From Fluviicola taffensis DSM 16823 (GTDB lineage: Bacteria > Bacteroidota > Bacteroidia > Flavobacteriales_D > Crocinitomicaceae), in assembly GCF_000194605.1 (NCBI RefSeq), contig NC_015321.1, positions 496,001 to 560,000 of the forward strand: 64,000 nt of DNA, given 5' to 3'. Position numbers and translations under genes: made by a program. Under the pieces are notes generated by a model that did not search any database, had not been told where the DNA came from, and worked only from the letters and a program-made list of their open reading frames with translations. Positions within the stretch are counted from its first letter, which is position 1; the number at the start of each line of letters is the position of its first letter. Positions 34,865 to 42,964 of this stretch are shown one piece after another.

Positions 34865-36142
34865 TTAGAATTCGATACTGAAGGCGTGTAAATGATTGTT
34901 AAATACATAGGAAAGCTTCCAGTTGTAACGATCGCAAATTTCTTTGGAAATAGCTAAGCCCAAACCACTATTGGTTGTTTCGGAAGATGAGATTCCAAAA
35001 CGAACAAACAAATTATCAAGATTCAAAGAAGTTGTACCTGCATTTGAAAAAGTCAGTTTATTGCCTGTTAGGTTGATCCTTAAAACGTCATTTAGATTGC
35101 CGTGTCTGATGACGTTGGTGGTCAGATTATTGAATAATACTTCCAATAAAGTCCGATTGCATATGACTGAATAGGGTGCAACATTCATTTGAATTTGAAT
35201 TCCCTTGCTTTGAAAATAATCGTCCAACAATTCAATGTTTTCCGTTAAAATTTGTTGAATATTTACGGAGGTTTCTTCTGTGAATTGATGATTCTCTATT
35301 TTGGCTAGGAGCAACAAATTTTTATTGATCCGAGAGATTCGGGAAAGACTGGAATTAATGGTTTCAATAGTCGAAGCTTCTTGTTCCGATAAGGTGTTAT
35401 TCTGCAACAAAACATCCATTTTTGTTTTTAAAACAGACAATGGAGTTTGCAATTCGTGAGAAGCGTTTTCGATGAACCTTTTTTGCTGATTGAATGTTGA
35501 AGTGTTTTTTTCAATCAATGACGTCAGTTCTCTGTTCAACTCTTCAAATTCTTCAATATCGGATTGTTCAAAGTGAATGTGCTGATCTTTGCTTAGATCG
35601 AAGTTCTTGAGTTGATTGAGGGTCTTGTAAAACGGTTTCCAACTTTTTTTGGAGATTCGTTTATTTAGAAAGACAAAACCAAGGACTAAAAACAAGAAGA
35701 AAAACACCGTAACAAAGGCAATTGCAACCAAGGTTTCATCTGCTTCTTCCACATTGGTTGAGATTGTCAGTCGGTAAGGCTTTTCGTTGACCCAAATAGT
35801 AGTCGATAACACCCGAAAACGATCCATTTCATGTTCGAAACGATTATAAGTGGTTGTCGTGTAAATGCGGTTTTTCGTTATCTCATTTTGATCAATGGCA
35901 ACTAACTCAGTTCCCGGTTGTAGTTTATTCCAGATTTTAAGCGTTTTGTTGAGTTCCTTTTCGTCAATTTTAGCCTTCTGGATTCCTTTTTCCATTCGTT
36001 TACGAATAATCCAGTTGTGTTCGTCCAATTCTTCCAACCAAATGGAATCCACAACGAAATAATATACAGGAATACTGCACACCAGAATAATCAGTGCATA
36101 AATGGAAAATGATTTGAAAGGTTTGTCCAACAGTTTACTCAT
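34865..36142 (-). CDS. sensor histidine kinase
   Basis: The protein has 425 residues from the ATG at 36142, which overlaps the response-regulator stop as ATGA; an ATG three codons upstream is possible. Two membrane segments (about 13-32 and 140-165) enclose a periplasmic sensor of about 105 residues. The HisKA domain has its phospho-His in FIENASHELQTPLSVLKTKM. The ATPase domain ends with the glycine box (SGLGLAISKEIC). It should sense a periplasmic signal, probably metal, and phosphorylate the regulator encoded upstream. Confidence 0.93.
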   Translation of the reverse strand: MSKLLDKPFKSFSIYALIILVCSIPVYYFVVDSIWLEELDEHNWIIRKRMEKGIQKAKIDEKELNKTLKIWNKLQPGTELVAIDQNEITKNRIYTTTTYNRFEHEMDRFRVLSTTIWVNEKPYRLTISTNVEEADETLVAIAFVTVFFFLFLVLGFVFLNKRISKKSWKPFYKTLNQLKNFDLSKDQHIHFEQSDIEEFEELNRELTSLIEKNTSTFNQQKRFIENASHELQTPLSVLKTKMDVLLQNNTLSEQEASTIETINSSLSRISRINKNLLLLAKIENHQFTEETSVNIQQILTENIELLDDYFQSKGIQIQMNVAPYSVICNRTLLEVLFNNLTTNVIRHGNLNDVLRINLTGNKLTFSNAGTTSLNLDNLFVRFGISSSETTNSGLGLAISKEICDRYNWKLSYVFNNHLHAFSIEF

Positions 36143-36813
36143 AGTTCCCATTTATAGCCTGTTCCGTAAATTGTTTTGAGGTAGTTTTCGCATCCTGCTT
36201 CGGTCAGTTTCTTTTTGAGGTTCTTTACGTGAGCGTAAACAAAATCATGATTGTCAAACATATCTGCAATATCTCCCGAAAGATGTTCAGCCAGTGCATT
36301 TTTCGAAATGACCTTATTCTTATTTCCCAAAAAGAGTAATAACAAATCAAATTCTTTCTTAGTGAGTGAAACGATTTTTGAACCAACCGTAACCGTTTTG
36401 GAAAGCATATCAACCGTCAAATCATCGTGAGTAATCGTATTTGAATTATCGAATTGTTTTCTTCTAATAACCGAATAGATACGTGCGGATAGTTCGGACA
36501 AATGAAAGGGTTTTGCTAAATAATCATCCGCTCCTAATTGTAACCCCTTAATTTTATCATCAAGTGCACCCTTAGCAGAAATGATAATAACGCCATCCGA
36601 GCGTTTTTCAGTTTTCAGTTTTTCCAATACTTCCAAACCATCCCCGAAAGGAATCATTAAATCCAATAAAACACAATCGTAAGTGTACGCGGAAATTTTA
36701 TCAATAGCTTGATTGTAATCCTCCGCATGTTCACACAGATAATCCTGACTGGTCAGATAACCAATAACATCTTGTGCAAGTTCGTGTTCGTCCTCAATGA
36801 TTAAAATCTTCAC
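36139..36813 (-). CDS. OmpR-family response regulator
   Basis: The protein has 224 residues from a GTG at 36813. The receiver domain holds the acidic pocket (IIEDEHE), the phosphorylated Asp in DCVLLDLMIPFGDG and Lys in YLAKPFHLSEL. The C-terminal winged helix (TVGSKIVSLTKKEFDLLLLF, ending KTIYGTGYKWEL) binds DNA. It is paired with the kinase gene by a 4-bp overlap. It probably controls the receptor and PepSY genes just downstream; direct targets are not visible. Confidence 0.95.
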   Translation of the reverse strand: MKILIIEDEHELAQDVIGYLTSQDYLCEHAEDYNQAIDKISAYTYDCVLLDLMIPFGDGLEVLEKLKTEKRSDGVIIISAKGALDDKIKGLQLGADDYLAKPFHLSELSARIYSVIRRKQFDNSNTITHDDLTVDMLSKTVTVGSKIVSLTKKEFDLLLLFLGNKNKVISKNALAEHLSGDIADMFDNHDFVYAHVKNLKKKLTEAGCENYLKTIYGTGYKWEL

Positions 36814-36883
36814 CTACCAAAGATACAATTCCAATTCTGAAGAAATTCTGAATTGTTGATTAGAAGAATACTTGATTTTCATT

Positions 36884-36973
36884 TCAAAGTGTTGTTCTGT
36901 TTAACGTTTCTAGCTGTAATACCCGCTCCAAATCCTCCATCAAAAAGTTAGAAGTTTCCCCGCTTGAGGTCAC
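36884..36973 (-). pseudogene. 90-bp 3' gene fragment, copy 2
   Basis: The minus strand reads 29 codons and a TGA: VTSSGETSNFLMEDLERV, then LQLETLNRTTL. The length is the same as in copies 1 and 3. The first 38 nt (36973-36936) are identical to the other copies; later differences are mostly synonymous (GAG/GAA, TTG/TTA, CGG/CGT, CAG/CAA). The surrounding 321-bp gap (36814-37134) has no other gene, only this fragment and two hairpins. Confidence 0.6.
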
Positions 36974-36982
36974 GAACACAAA

Positions 36983-37023
36983 AAAAGACAGATGCCCCAC
37001 CATTGGTGGGGCATCTGTCTTTT
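36983..37023. terminator. hairpin beside fragment copy 2
   Basis: The stem AAAAGACAGATGCCCCACC closes around ATT with its complement ending in TTTT. It is almost the same sequence, at the same distance from the fragment, as 31702-31742. Confidence 0.75.
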
Positions 37024-37092
37024 AATTAAAACCCAAGTATACATTGAATTATAGCGTGTTTTTTTGTAAAAAGAATTCGGTTAGTTACAAAA

Positions 37093-37132
37093 AAAGTTAT
37101 TTGCCCACCCGTAAGTGGGGCAGTTAAGTTTT
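37093..37132 (-). terminator. terminator of the CDF-TonB operon
   Basis: TGCCCAC (37102-37108) pairs with GTGGGGCA (37115-37122). T-runs flank both sides and it lies just after the stop at 37135. It belongs to the hairpin family of 13960-14352. Confidence 0.75.
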
Positions 37133-37134
37133 TT

Positions 37135-37932
37135 TTATCGAGCTAATTTCAATATACTAAACGCACCTCTTGCAACAAATAGAAAAACAATTCCTCCCAC
37201 AATAAGGTCTGGCAATTTTGTGTTCGTAAAATAGACCAAAACACCTGCTATTATTACTCCAATATTCACAAGCACATCGTTATTCGTAAAGATGATACTT
37301 GCCTGCATGTGGGCTTCCTTGCTTTTCGATTTTTGTAACACATAAAGCGAAATGGCATTTCCAAGTAAGGCAATGGAAGAAATCACAATCATGGATTGAA
37401 ATCCTGGCACTTCCTCAACATTTACAAATCTTCGGATGGTTTCTAAAATCCCGAATCCCGCCAAGAGCAATTGCAGATAACCACTAATCTTTGCAATTTG
37501 TTTTTTGGTAGAACTTAATCGCCCAACTGCATAGAGGCTCAAAGCGTAAACGAAGGCATCCGCGAGCATATCCAAACTATCCGCTATAAGACCCATGGAA
37601 TTTGCAATAAACCCCATAATTATCTCTAAAACGAACATTGAAAAGTTCACGGCTAGAACAATCCACAATAGTTTCCGTTCTTTCCCGTGATCTTCAGATA
37701 GGTTTACCAATTCCTCAGAATCTTCGGTGCTTATTAGAGAAGCATTCAAGTTAAGTTCGTCTATAGCCTTATGAATCAAGGTGATTTCATCGGAATGAAA
37801 AACAATCAGTTTTCTTGCAGGCAAATCAAATTCAAGTTTGATGATGTTTTGAAAATCTCCCAACTTCATTTTTATCATTTGCTCCTCACTGGAGCAATCC
37901 ATTTGAGTAATGGCGAATGTCGATTTTTTCAT
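37135..37932 (-). CDS. cation transporter with HMA-like N-terminus (CDF-type)
   Basis: The protein has 265 residues from the ATG at 37932; a TTG two codons earlier is less likely. The N-terminal 70 residues look like an HMA domain with MDCSSEE in place of GMTCxxC. The rest has six membrane segments with the cation-diffusion-facilitator metal site in SMGLIADSLDMLADAFVYAL. It should export Zn/Cd-type ions by proton exchange. It lacks the usual CDF cytoplasmic C-terminal domain, so it is short. It is encoded directly after the TonB receptor gene. Confidence 0.88.
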   Translation of the reverse strand: MKKSTFAITQMDCSSEEQMIKMKLGDFQNIIKLEFDLPARKLIVFHSDEITLIHKAIDELNLNASLISTEDSEELVNLSEDHGKERKLLWIVLAVNFSMFVLEIIMGFIANSMGLIADSLDMLADAFVYALSLYAVGRLSSTKKQIAKISGYLQLLLAGFGILETIRRFVNVEEVPGFQSMIVISSIALLGNAISLYVLQKSKSKEAHMQASIIFTNNDVLVNIGVIIAGVLVYFTNTKLPDLIVGGIVFLFVARGAFSILKLAR

Positions 37933-37934
37933 GC

Positions 37935-40127
37935 TCAAAGCTTTATTTTGATTCCTGCATTGATTACCCTTCCGTCAATCGGTGCATAAATTTCCTTAAA
38001 CGATGGATTACTAATACTTCCGCTGTAAATACTTCCGAAACGGGTTTGGCGAACGTCTAAAAAGTTCTCGAAATTTACGTAAATCGAAAAGTGTTCCCAT
38101 TTTTTTTCGGCCATCAAACCGCAAATCCAGTAATCACGACCAAAAGTACCATCCGAAAGCGGTTGAGGACTGAAATAATAACCTTCAAGCCCAATACGGA
38201 AGTTGTCTTCCTTCTCAATCATTAAAATGAGGTTCAATCTATGTTTTGCCGTCAAAGGCATTGCAGAGGATAAATTATTATACTGGCGTTTTGTGTCTGT
38301 GTAAGTGTAGCCGGCGAATAATTTTGCTATCCCGTAGCCAATCTTCATGTTTGTTTCAGTTCCTTTTGAATCAATGTGCCCATCTGCATTGCTGAACTCG
38401 TATAAATTATCTGCTCGAAGTGTCAAGATTAAAGGGCTTTCCAATCGGGTGTAATAAAACAATTGGTTAATGCTGAATGAAACCTTTTCTCCAATTCGGG
38501 TTCGGTAATTCACATCAAAATTCCCGCCATACGATTGTTCGGCTTTTGATTGTGAAATGTTTAGCGGAACAATATTTCGAAAGGTAATATTCTCTGCTTG
38601 CTCCGTAAACATGGTTGGAGTTTTGTAACCCAAACCGCCACCCAATCGAGAGGTTAAATGTCGATTGATTTTGAAAAGTAGTGATGCTTTAGGCAAAACG
38701 AACATTCCTTTCAATTTATCGTTTGTTGCAGGAGAAATATAATCTACTCGTAACCCCGTTTCAAGTGTGAACCACTCAACAGGTGTATAGGTGTTTTGGG
38801 CAAAAGCCCCAATGGTGGTGAGTTGATAAGCTCTGCTTCCAATGCTATCGGGCTTGGGTTCTTTAAAGTCATCCGTCCACAAATTCAACCCTGTTACCCA
38901 GTCTACTTTTTCTTTATTAGATGAATAGGTAAATTCACTAAACGATGAAACCTGTTTTCCCCCGAATTGATAAGATGGAATAGTGATTTTTCTATCAAAA
39001 AAACTAACACTGTTCTTAAAGACCAATTTGGATTGTTCATTTAATTTTCGTTCAAATTGCAATTGAGTCGCATAGCGTTGAGTTTCGTTTTTCTCAAAGT
39101 AAGTATGCAAAGAATCCTGTTCTCCCTTGATGTATTTCATATCACCACCAAGACGATTTTCAAATGAAGTGTTGAACCCAATATTGAGCGTTGTTTTTTC
39201 ATTCAGATAGAAGAACAACCGAGGATTGAAGGTGTAACGCTGAAACTCTGGAATTGCTGAAAATCCATTTTTTGCAGGATCATAGGCTTGATTGGAATTT
39301 CGGGAAGCAAAAACAGTCAAACCAATCCGCTTGAATTTCTGACTGTAAAATCCGCTAACATCCAATCCAAGTGCAGACGTACCATTTACAAGAAAACTGA
39401 TTTCTCTCTTTTCGGTTGGTGTTTTCGAAATGAAATTGATTAATCCAGCAATTGCACCACCTCCATAAAGGGTTGATGAACTCCCTTTGATTACCTCCAC
39501 TTGCTTCAAATCCAAAGGTGGAATTTGCATAATTCCAAGACCTCCAGAAAATCCGGAATAAAGGGGGAAGCCATCTTTTAGCAATTGGGTATAACGTCCG
39601 TCCAAACCTTGTATTCGAATAGTCGCATTTGCGCTCGTTGCTGAGGTTTGTTGTGTTTGGATTCCCGTACTTTCACTCAATAGCATCCGAACATCCCCAG
39701 GCTTCATATTGTTTTTCTCGTCGAGTTCTTCTGCCGAGATCACTTCCAAACGAGTTGGTATGTCGTCAATGGTTCGGGAACTTCTTGTCGTCGAAATAAC
39801 CACTTCGTCCAAATCTTCGGATTCCTCGGATTGTAGGAGAATTTCTACAGGTTGGTTTTCTTGAATCGGGAAATTGAACGTATCTGAACGCTCTTGATAT
39901 TCTGTGAACCTGAATACTAAAATGTACGACCCATTCGGAATACCGTTTAATTCTATTCCGCCATTCTCGTCAGTACTTCCCGAAATATTGAGTTCCTTAA
40001 TGAATACTACAACACTCGGAAGTGTTTCCTTCGATTCAGCATCTTTAATGATTGCTTTAAATGTGTTTTGCGCAAATAAGGGTGCGCACCCAATGACTGC
40101 AAATAGCAGTAAAATGATTACACGCAT
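37935..40127 (-). CDS. TonB-dependent receptor
   Basis: The protein has 730 residues with a signal peptide (ending APLFAQ). A carboxypeptidase-like regulatory domain (FKAIIKDAESKETLPSVVVF) is followed by a plug (PGDVRMLLSESTGIQTQQTS, then QVEVIKGSSSTLYGGGAIAG) and a 22-strand-type barrel ending DGRVINAGIKIKL. It is encoded directly before the CDF transporter gene, so the pair may handle one metal or metal complex. Receptors in metal islands may take up a scarce metal or export-linked ligand; the substrate is not deducible. Confidence 0.9.
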   Translation of the reverse strand: MRVIILLLFAVIGCAPLFAQNTFKAIIKDAESKETLPSVVVFIKELNISGSTDENGGIELNGIPNGSYILVFRFTEYQERSDTFNFPIQENQPVEILLQSEESEDLDEVVISTTRSSRTIDDIPTRLEVISAEELDEKNNMKPGDVRMLLSESTGIQTQQTSATSANATIRIQGLDGRYTQLLKDGFPLYSGFSGGLGIMQIPPLDLKQVEVIKGSSSTLYGGGAIAGLINFISKTPTEKREISFLVNGTSALGLDVSGFYSQKFKRIGLTVFASRNSNQAYDPAKNGFSAIPEFQRYTFNPRLFFYLNEKTTLNIGFNTSFENRLGGDMKYIKGEQDSLHTYFEKNETQRYATQLQFERKLNEQSKLVFKNSVSFFDRKITIPSYQFGGKQVSSFSEFTYSSNKEKVDWVTGLNLWTDDFKEPKPDSIGSRAYQLTTIGAFAQNTYTPVEWFTLETGLRVDYISPATNDKLKGMFVLPKASLLFKINRHLTSRLGGGLGYKTPTMFTEQAENITFRNIVPLNISQSKAEQSYGGNFDVNYRTRIGEKVSFSINQLFYYTRLESPLILTLRADNLYEFSNADGHIDSKGTETNMKIGYGIAKLFAGYTYTDTKRQYNNLSSAMPLTAKHRLNLILMIEKEDNFRIGLEGYYFSPQPLSDGTFGRDYWICGLMAEKKWEHFSIYVNFENFLDVRQTRFGSIYSGSISNPSFKEIYAPIDGRVINAGIKIKL

Positions 40128-40182
40128 AATATGAGTAATTTGAATAATAAACTAGAGTAAACACTCTGTGAGTGTATATTTA

Positions 40183-40488
40183 TTATCCAACCTTTGGCGG
40201 TTGCCAAATACCCAAACAAATTTGAGAATAAAAGGATAGAGAATAGTCGGGATAATTGGTTGTTGACACATCGTGTACAACAACATTTTCAATTGTAATC
40301 AATGAATGAGATTCAAGTGTTACAAATCCAGCACACGAAGAACAAACGAAAAATGGTGAACATGAACCTTCTTCATCGTTTGTAGAATTTTCCGATTGCG
40401 GTTCGTCCTTGCAATTATCAAATGCACAACAAGGAATTGCCGTTGAAAAAAGCGTAAAAAAAGCCAATAACAATGCTAAAGATTTCAC
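40183..40488 (-). CDS. secreted Cys-rich protein of the IWQPPK family
   Basis: The protein has 101 residues from a GTG at 40488, with a signal peptide (MKSLALLLAFFTLFSTAIPC). The mature part has Cys pairs (CCAFDNCKDE, CSPFFVCSSCAG) and ends LGIWQPPKVG. It is the third member of this family in the window, again placed directly upstream of metal transport genes (TonB receptor and CDF). It is divergent from the MerC-like gene, 38 bp apart. I infer a periplasmic metal-binding role. Confidence 0.72.
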   Translation of the reverse strand: MKSLALLLAFFTLFSTAIPCCAFDNCKDEPQSENSTNDEEGSCSPFFVCSSCAGFVTLESHSLITIENVVVHDVSTTNYPDYSLSFYSQICLGIWQPPKVG

Positions 40489-40526
40489 TGAACAAATATA
40501 AACGCTTTAGTTGTAATTTTACAATA

Positions 40527-41126
40527 ATGAATAATGGAGTTAAAAACATAAGTAAATGGGGAGTTATTGGGATGCTGTTAGTTGCAATCCTTTCACCCTG
40601 TTGTTTTCCAATCTTTGCACTCGCTGCTTCCGCACTTGGTTTGGGTAGTTTCGAGGTCTTTGGAGGTTGGACAATGTGGCTTTTTCAAATAATGGTTGTG
40701 GTTTCATTGGTGGGATTCTTTATCTCATACAGGAAACACAGGTGTATGTATCCATTGCTGATCGCTATGCCGAGTGCTCTTTTAATCTTTTACGGATACC
40801 ATTTCAACGATAGTAAATATTGGGTTTATTTTCTCTATGCAGGAATGTTGGGACTTTTGATTGCTACTGTTGTAGATTATTACCGCCACAGATTACATGG
40901 TCGATGCTGTGAAACGGAAGAAGAAGTAGAATTGCATTCAACAATCACCTGTCCAAATTGCGGACACAAGAAAGATGAAATCATGCCAACCGATGCTTGT
41001 TCTTACTTCTATGAATGTGAAAATTGCAAAACTGTACTCAAACCATTAAAGGGTGATTGTTGTGTTTATTGTAGTTATGGAACAGTAAAGTGTCCACCAA
41101 TTCAAAAGGGTGAAAGCTGTTGTTAA
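40527..41126 (+). CDS. MerC-like membrane protein with GDCCxxC domain
   Basis: The protein has 199 residues from the ATG at 40527. Four membrane segments start with a Cys pair in the first (LSPCCFPIFALAASALGLG), as in MerC mercury transporters. After about residue 130 there is a soluble Cys-rich tail: CPNCGHKKDE, CENCKTVLKPLKGDCCVYC and the end GESCC. The tail is like the GDCCxxC proteins that are often separate genes. The metal may be mercury or another soft ion. Its stop codon overlaps the stop of fragment copy 3 on the other strand. Confidence 0.82.
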   Translation: MNNGVKNISKWGVIGMLLVAILSPCCFPIFALAASALGLGSFEVFGGWTMWLFQIMVVVSLVGFFISYRKHRCMYPLLIAMPSALLIFYGYHFNDSKYWVYFLYAGMLGLLIATVVDYYRHRLHGRCCETEEEVELHSTITCPNCGHKKDEIMPTDACSYFYECENCKTVLKPLKGDCCVYCSYGTVKCPPIQKGESCC

Positions 41127-41212
41127 AGAATATTGTTTTCCAAAGTTTCCAGTTGCAATATACGCTCCAAATCTTCCATCAAAAAGTTAGAAGTTTCCCC
41201 GCTTGAGGTCAC
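41123..41212 (-). pseudogene. 90-bp 3' gene fragment, copy 3
   Basis: The minus strand reads VTSSGETSNFLMEDLERI, then LQLETLENNIL and a TAA. The first 38 nt (41212-41175) are identical to copies 1 and 2. It overlaps the end of the MerC-like gene by 4 bp. The hairpin beside it (41215-41241) has a different sequence from those at copies 1 and 2. No 5' gene part is attached here either. Confidence 0.6.
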
Positions 41213-41214
41213 AG

Positions 41215-41241
41215 AAAAGCCACTCGTTGAGTGGCTTTTTT
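41215..41241 (+). terminator. Rho-independent terminator after the MerC-like gene
   Basis: AAAAGCCACTC (41215-41225) pairs perfectly with GAGTGGCTTTT (41229-41239) around a 3-nt loop and ends in a T-run. It lies about 90 bp after the MerC-like stop, at the position equivalent to the hairpins beside copies 1 and 2. Confidence 0.8.
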
Positions 41242-41336
41242 CGTTAAAACCCACTAAATATAAGGGTTTCCCGAACTTTTCAGATTTTTCTACTTGGTGT
41301 CAAACACAAATAAAATCAATCAAAATCAAACTTTTT

Positions 41337-41477
41337 GTCACCTATTCTGTCACCTGCTTTTTTTTCGTTATTTAGGTGACAGAAATTTCGCTAACGCTGT
41401 ATCAGTCTGCCTTGTGGGTAATCTGATAAGTTAAGTTGATGAGGTGTGAAAGGTCTATTTAGAAGTGTTTTGTCACC
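41337..41477. repeat. four GTCACC motifs upstream of the integrase
   Basis: GTCACC occurs at 41337-41342, 41349-41354 and 41472-41477, and inverted (GGTGAC) at 41375-41380. Two of them share TTTTGTCACCTATT. All lie within 190 bp upstream of the truncated integrase. They may be arm-type recombinase sites. The gap 41127-41523 holds these, the fragment and the terminator, and no gene. Confidence 0.5.
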
Positions 41478-41523
41478 TATTTTCAGAGCGAATTCTTAAA
41501 CACTAATTGTTAAAGAATTTATC

Positions 41524-42546
41524 ATGAACAATCAAAAATTAGCTATCAATGTTAGACTGAATACACAGAAGTCTAAAGATGGAAAACTCCCAATCTACGT
41601 GCGTATTTACGTTGATGGTGTTAAGTCCGAAATTTCTACGCGCCACTTCATAGATCCAGTTCATTGGGATATGAAGACAAGCCGGGTTAAATCCCAATCA
41701 AAAGATGCAGCCTATTTCAATGGCTTTATTGAAAGGACAATAAACTTTATCAATCAAGAATTCTTGAAAGCGCATTCAACAGCTGGTCGCATTTCTTCAC
41801 TTGAGATTAAAAACAGGTTTCTTGGTAAAGAAGAAGAGCCGTTATACAAAACCATACTTCAAGCCTTTGATTATCATAATTTGAAGATGCTCGAGAAAGT
41901 AAAAGCAGGAATAATTGTTGACAAAACACTTACTCGTCACAAGATCACGCGCAACAAAGTCCAAGCCTTCATCAAGTACCAATACAAAACCAAGGATAAA
42001 CCTTTGCCCGAACTGCGTCTTTTATTTGTAACAGAATTTGAGCTTTATTTATTGACCGTTGATAAGCTGCATTCAAACACAGCTCACAAATACATCAAAA
42101 ATCTAAAGAAGGTAATGAATATGGCTGTTGGTTTAGAATGGATTCCGTCGAACCCGTTCAATCAATTCAAATGTTCCTACACAAACCCAGAGCGCGAAAT
42201 ATTGAATCAAGATGAAATCAATATCATGCTGAATAAACAATTTGAAATAAAAAGGTTAGAGATTGTTCGGGATGTATTCATCTTTTGCTGTTATACAGGC
42301 TTTGCGTATTCAGATTTGTATCAATTTGAATACAACGCGGTGATGAAAGGATTAGATGGGAATTTATGGTTATCGACCAATCGTACAAAAACTGGTGTCA
42401 AAGAAAGCGTTCCATTACTTCCTGTAGCATTAGAAATTCGTTGGGACTTTAATATCGAAGATTTAGATCGCGCTTTTGAGGACAATCGAAATACGCTTGG
42501 CAGTCTGTTCAATCTTCAATTAGATTTTGGTGACGAGGAAGAATAG
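41524..42546 (+). pseudogene. tyrosine integrase lacking its catalytic C-terminus
   Basis: The protein has 340 residues, against about 400-420 usual for the family. Arm-binding (KLAINVRLNTQKSKDGKLPI) and core-binding domains are intact, and the first catalytic Arg region is replaced by Tyr/Ala (CCYTGFAYSDLYQF, a known variant). After VPLLPVALEI the sequence switches to an unrelated acidic tail of about 35 residues (RWDFNIEDLDRAFEDNRNTL, ending DFGDEEE). The His-X-X-Arg and nucleophilic Tyr are absent. It looks like a fusion after a deletion, so it should be inactive as a recombinase but may still bind its arm sites. Confidence 0.85.
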
Positions 42547-42865
42547 TCAGGTCAATTTTCATCTAATAGATTATGATCATTTTGCGAAATGAATTAATAA
42601 TTTATTACTTACAGAGCATTTTTATTTGATAAATTATGTATTAATTTGAACTACTGATTTCGAAAGTACCGTATAAAATCCTAACGATCTCAAAATGAAG
42701 GCTGATTATTTATTAACTTATTCAATAGATAGAATTTGTAAAAAATGTATTGCCAGCTGGTTTTTGTTTAAAAAAATAACAAAACAGCAGATAATTCAGT
42801 TACAACGGAAGTTGAAACAAGCCATTGGGATTAACGTATAACGTTAGCGAGTTGTAATAACGACA

Positions 42866-42895
42866 ATCATCGGGGGATATAAATCTCCCGATGAT
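42866..42895. repeat. 13-bp hairpin
   Basis: ATCATCGGGGGAT and ATCTCCCGATGAT (one G-T wobble) form a stem with a 4-nt loop. There is no T-run, so it is not a clear terminator. The gap 42547-42964 holds this hairpin and no gene I can support. Confidence 0.6.
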
Positions 42896-42964
42896 ACCTG
42901 TAAAACAAAATAATGATTTGCATCTCATTTTTAAATGAAATATAGCCCAATCAAATTCTTTTTT

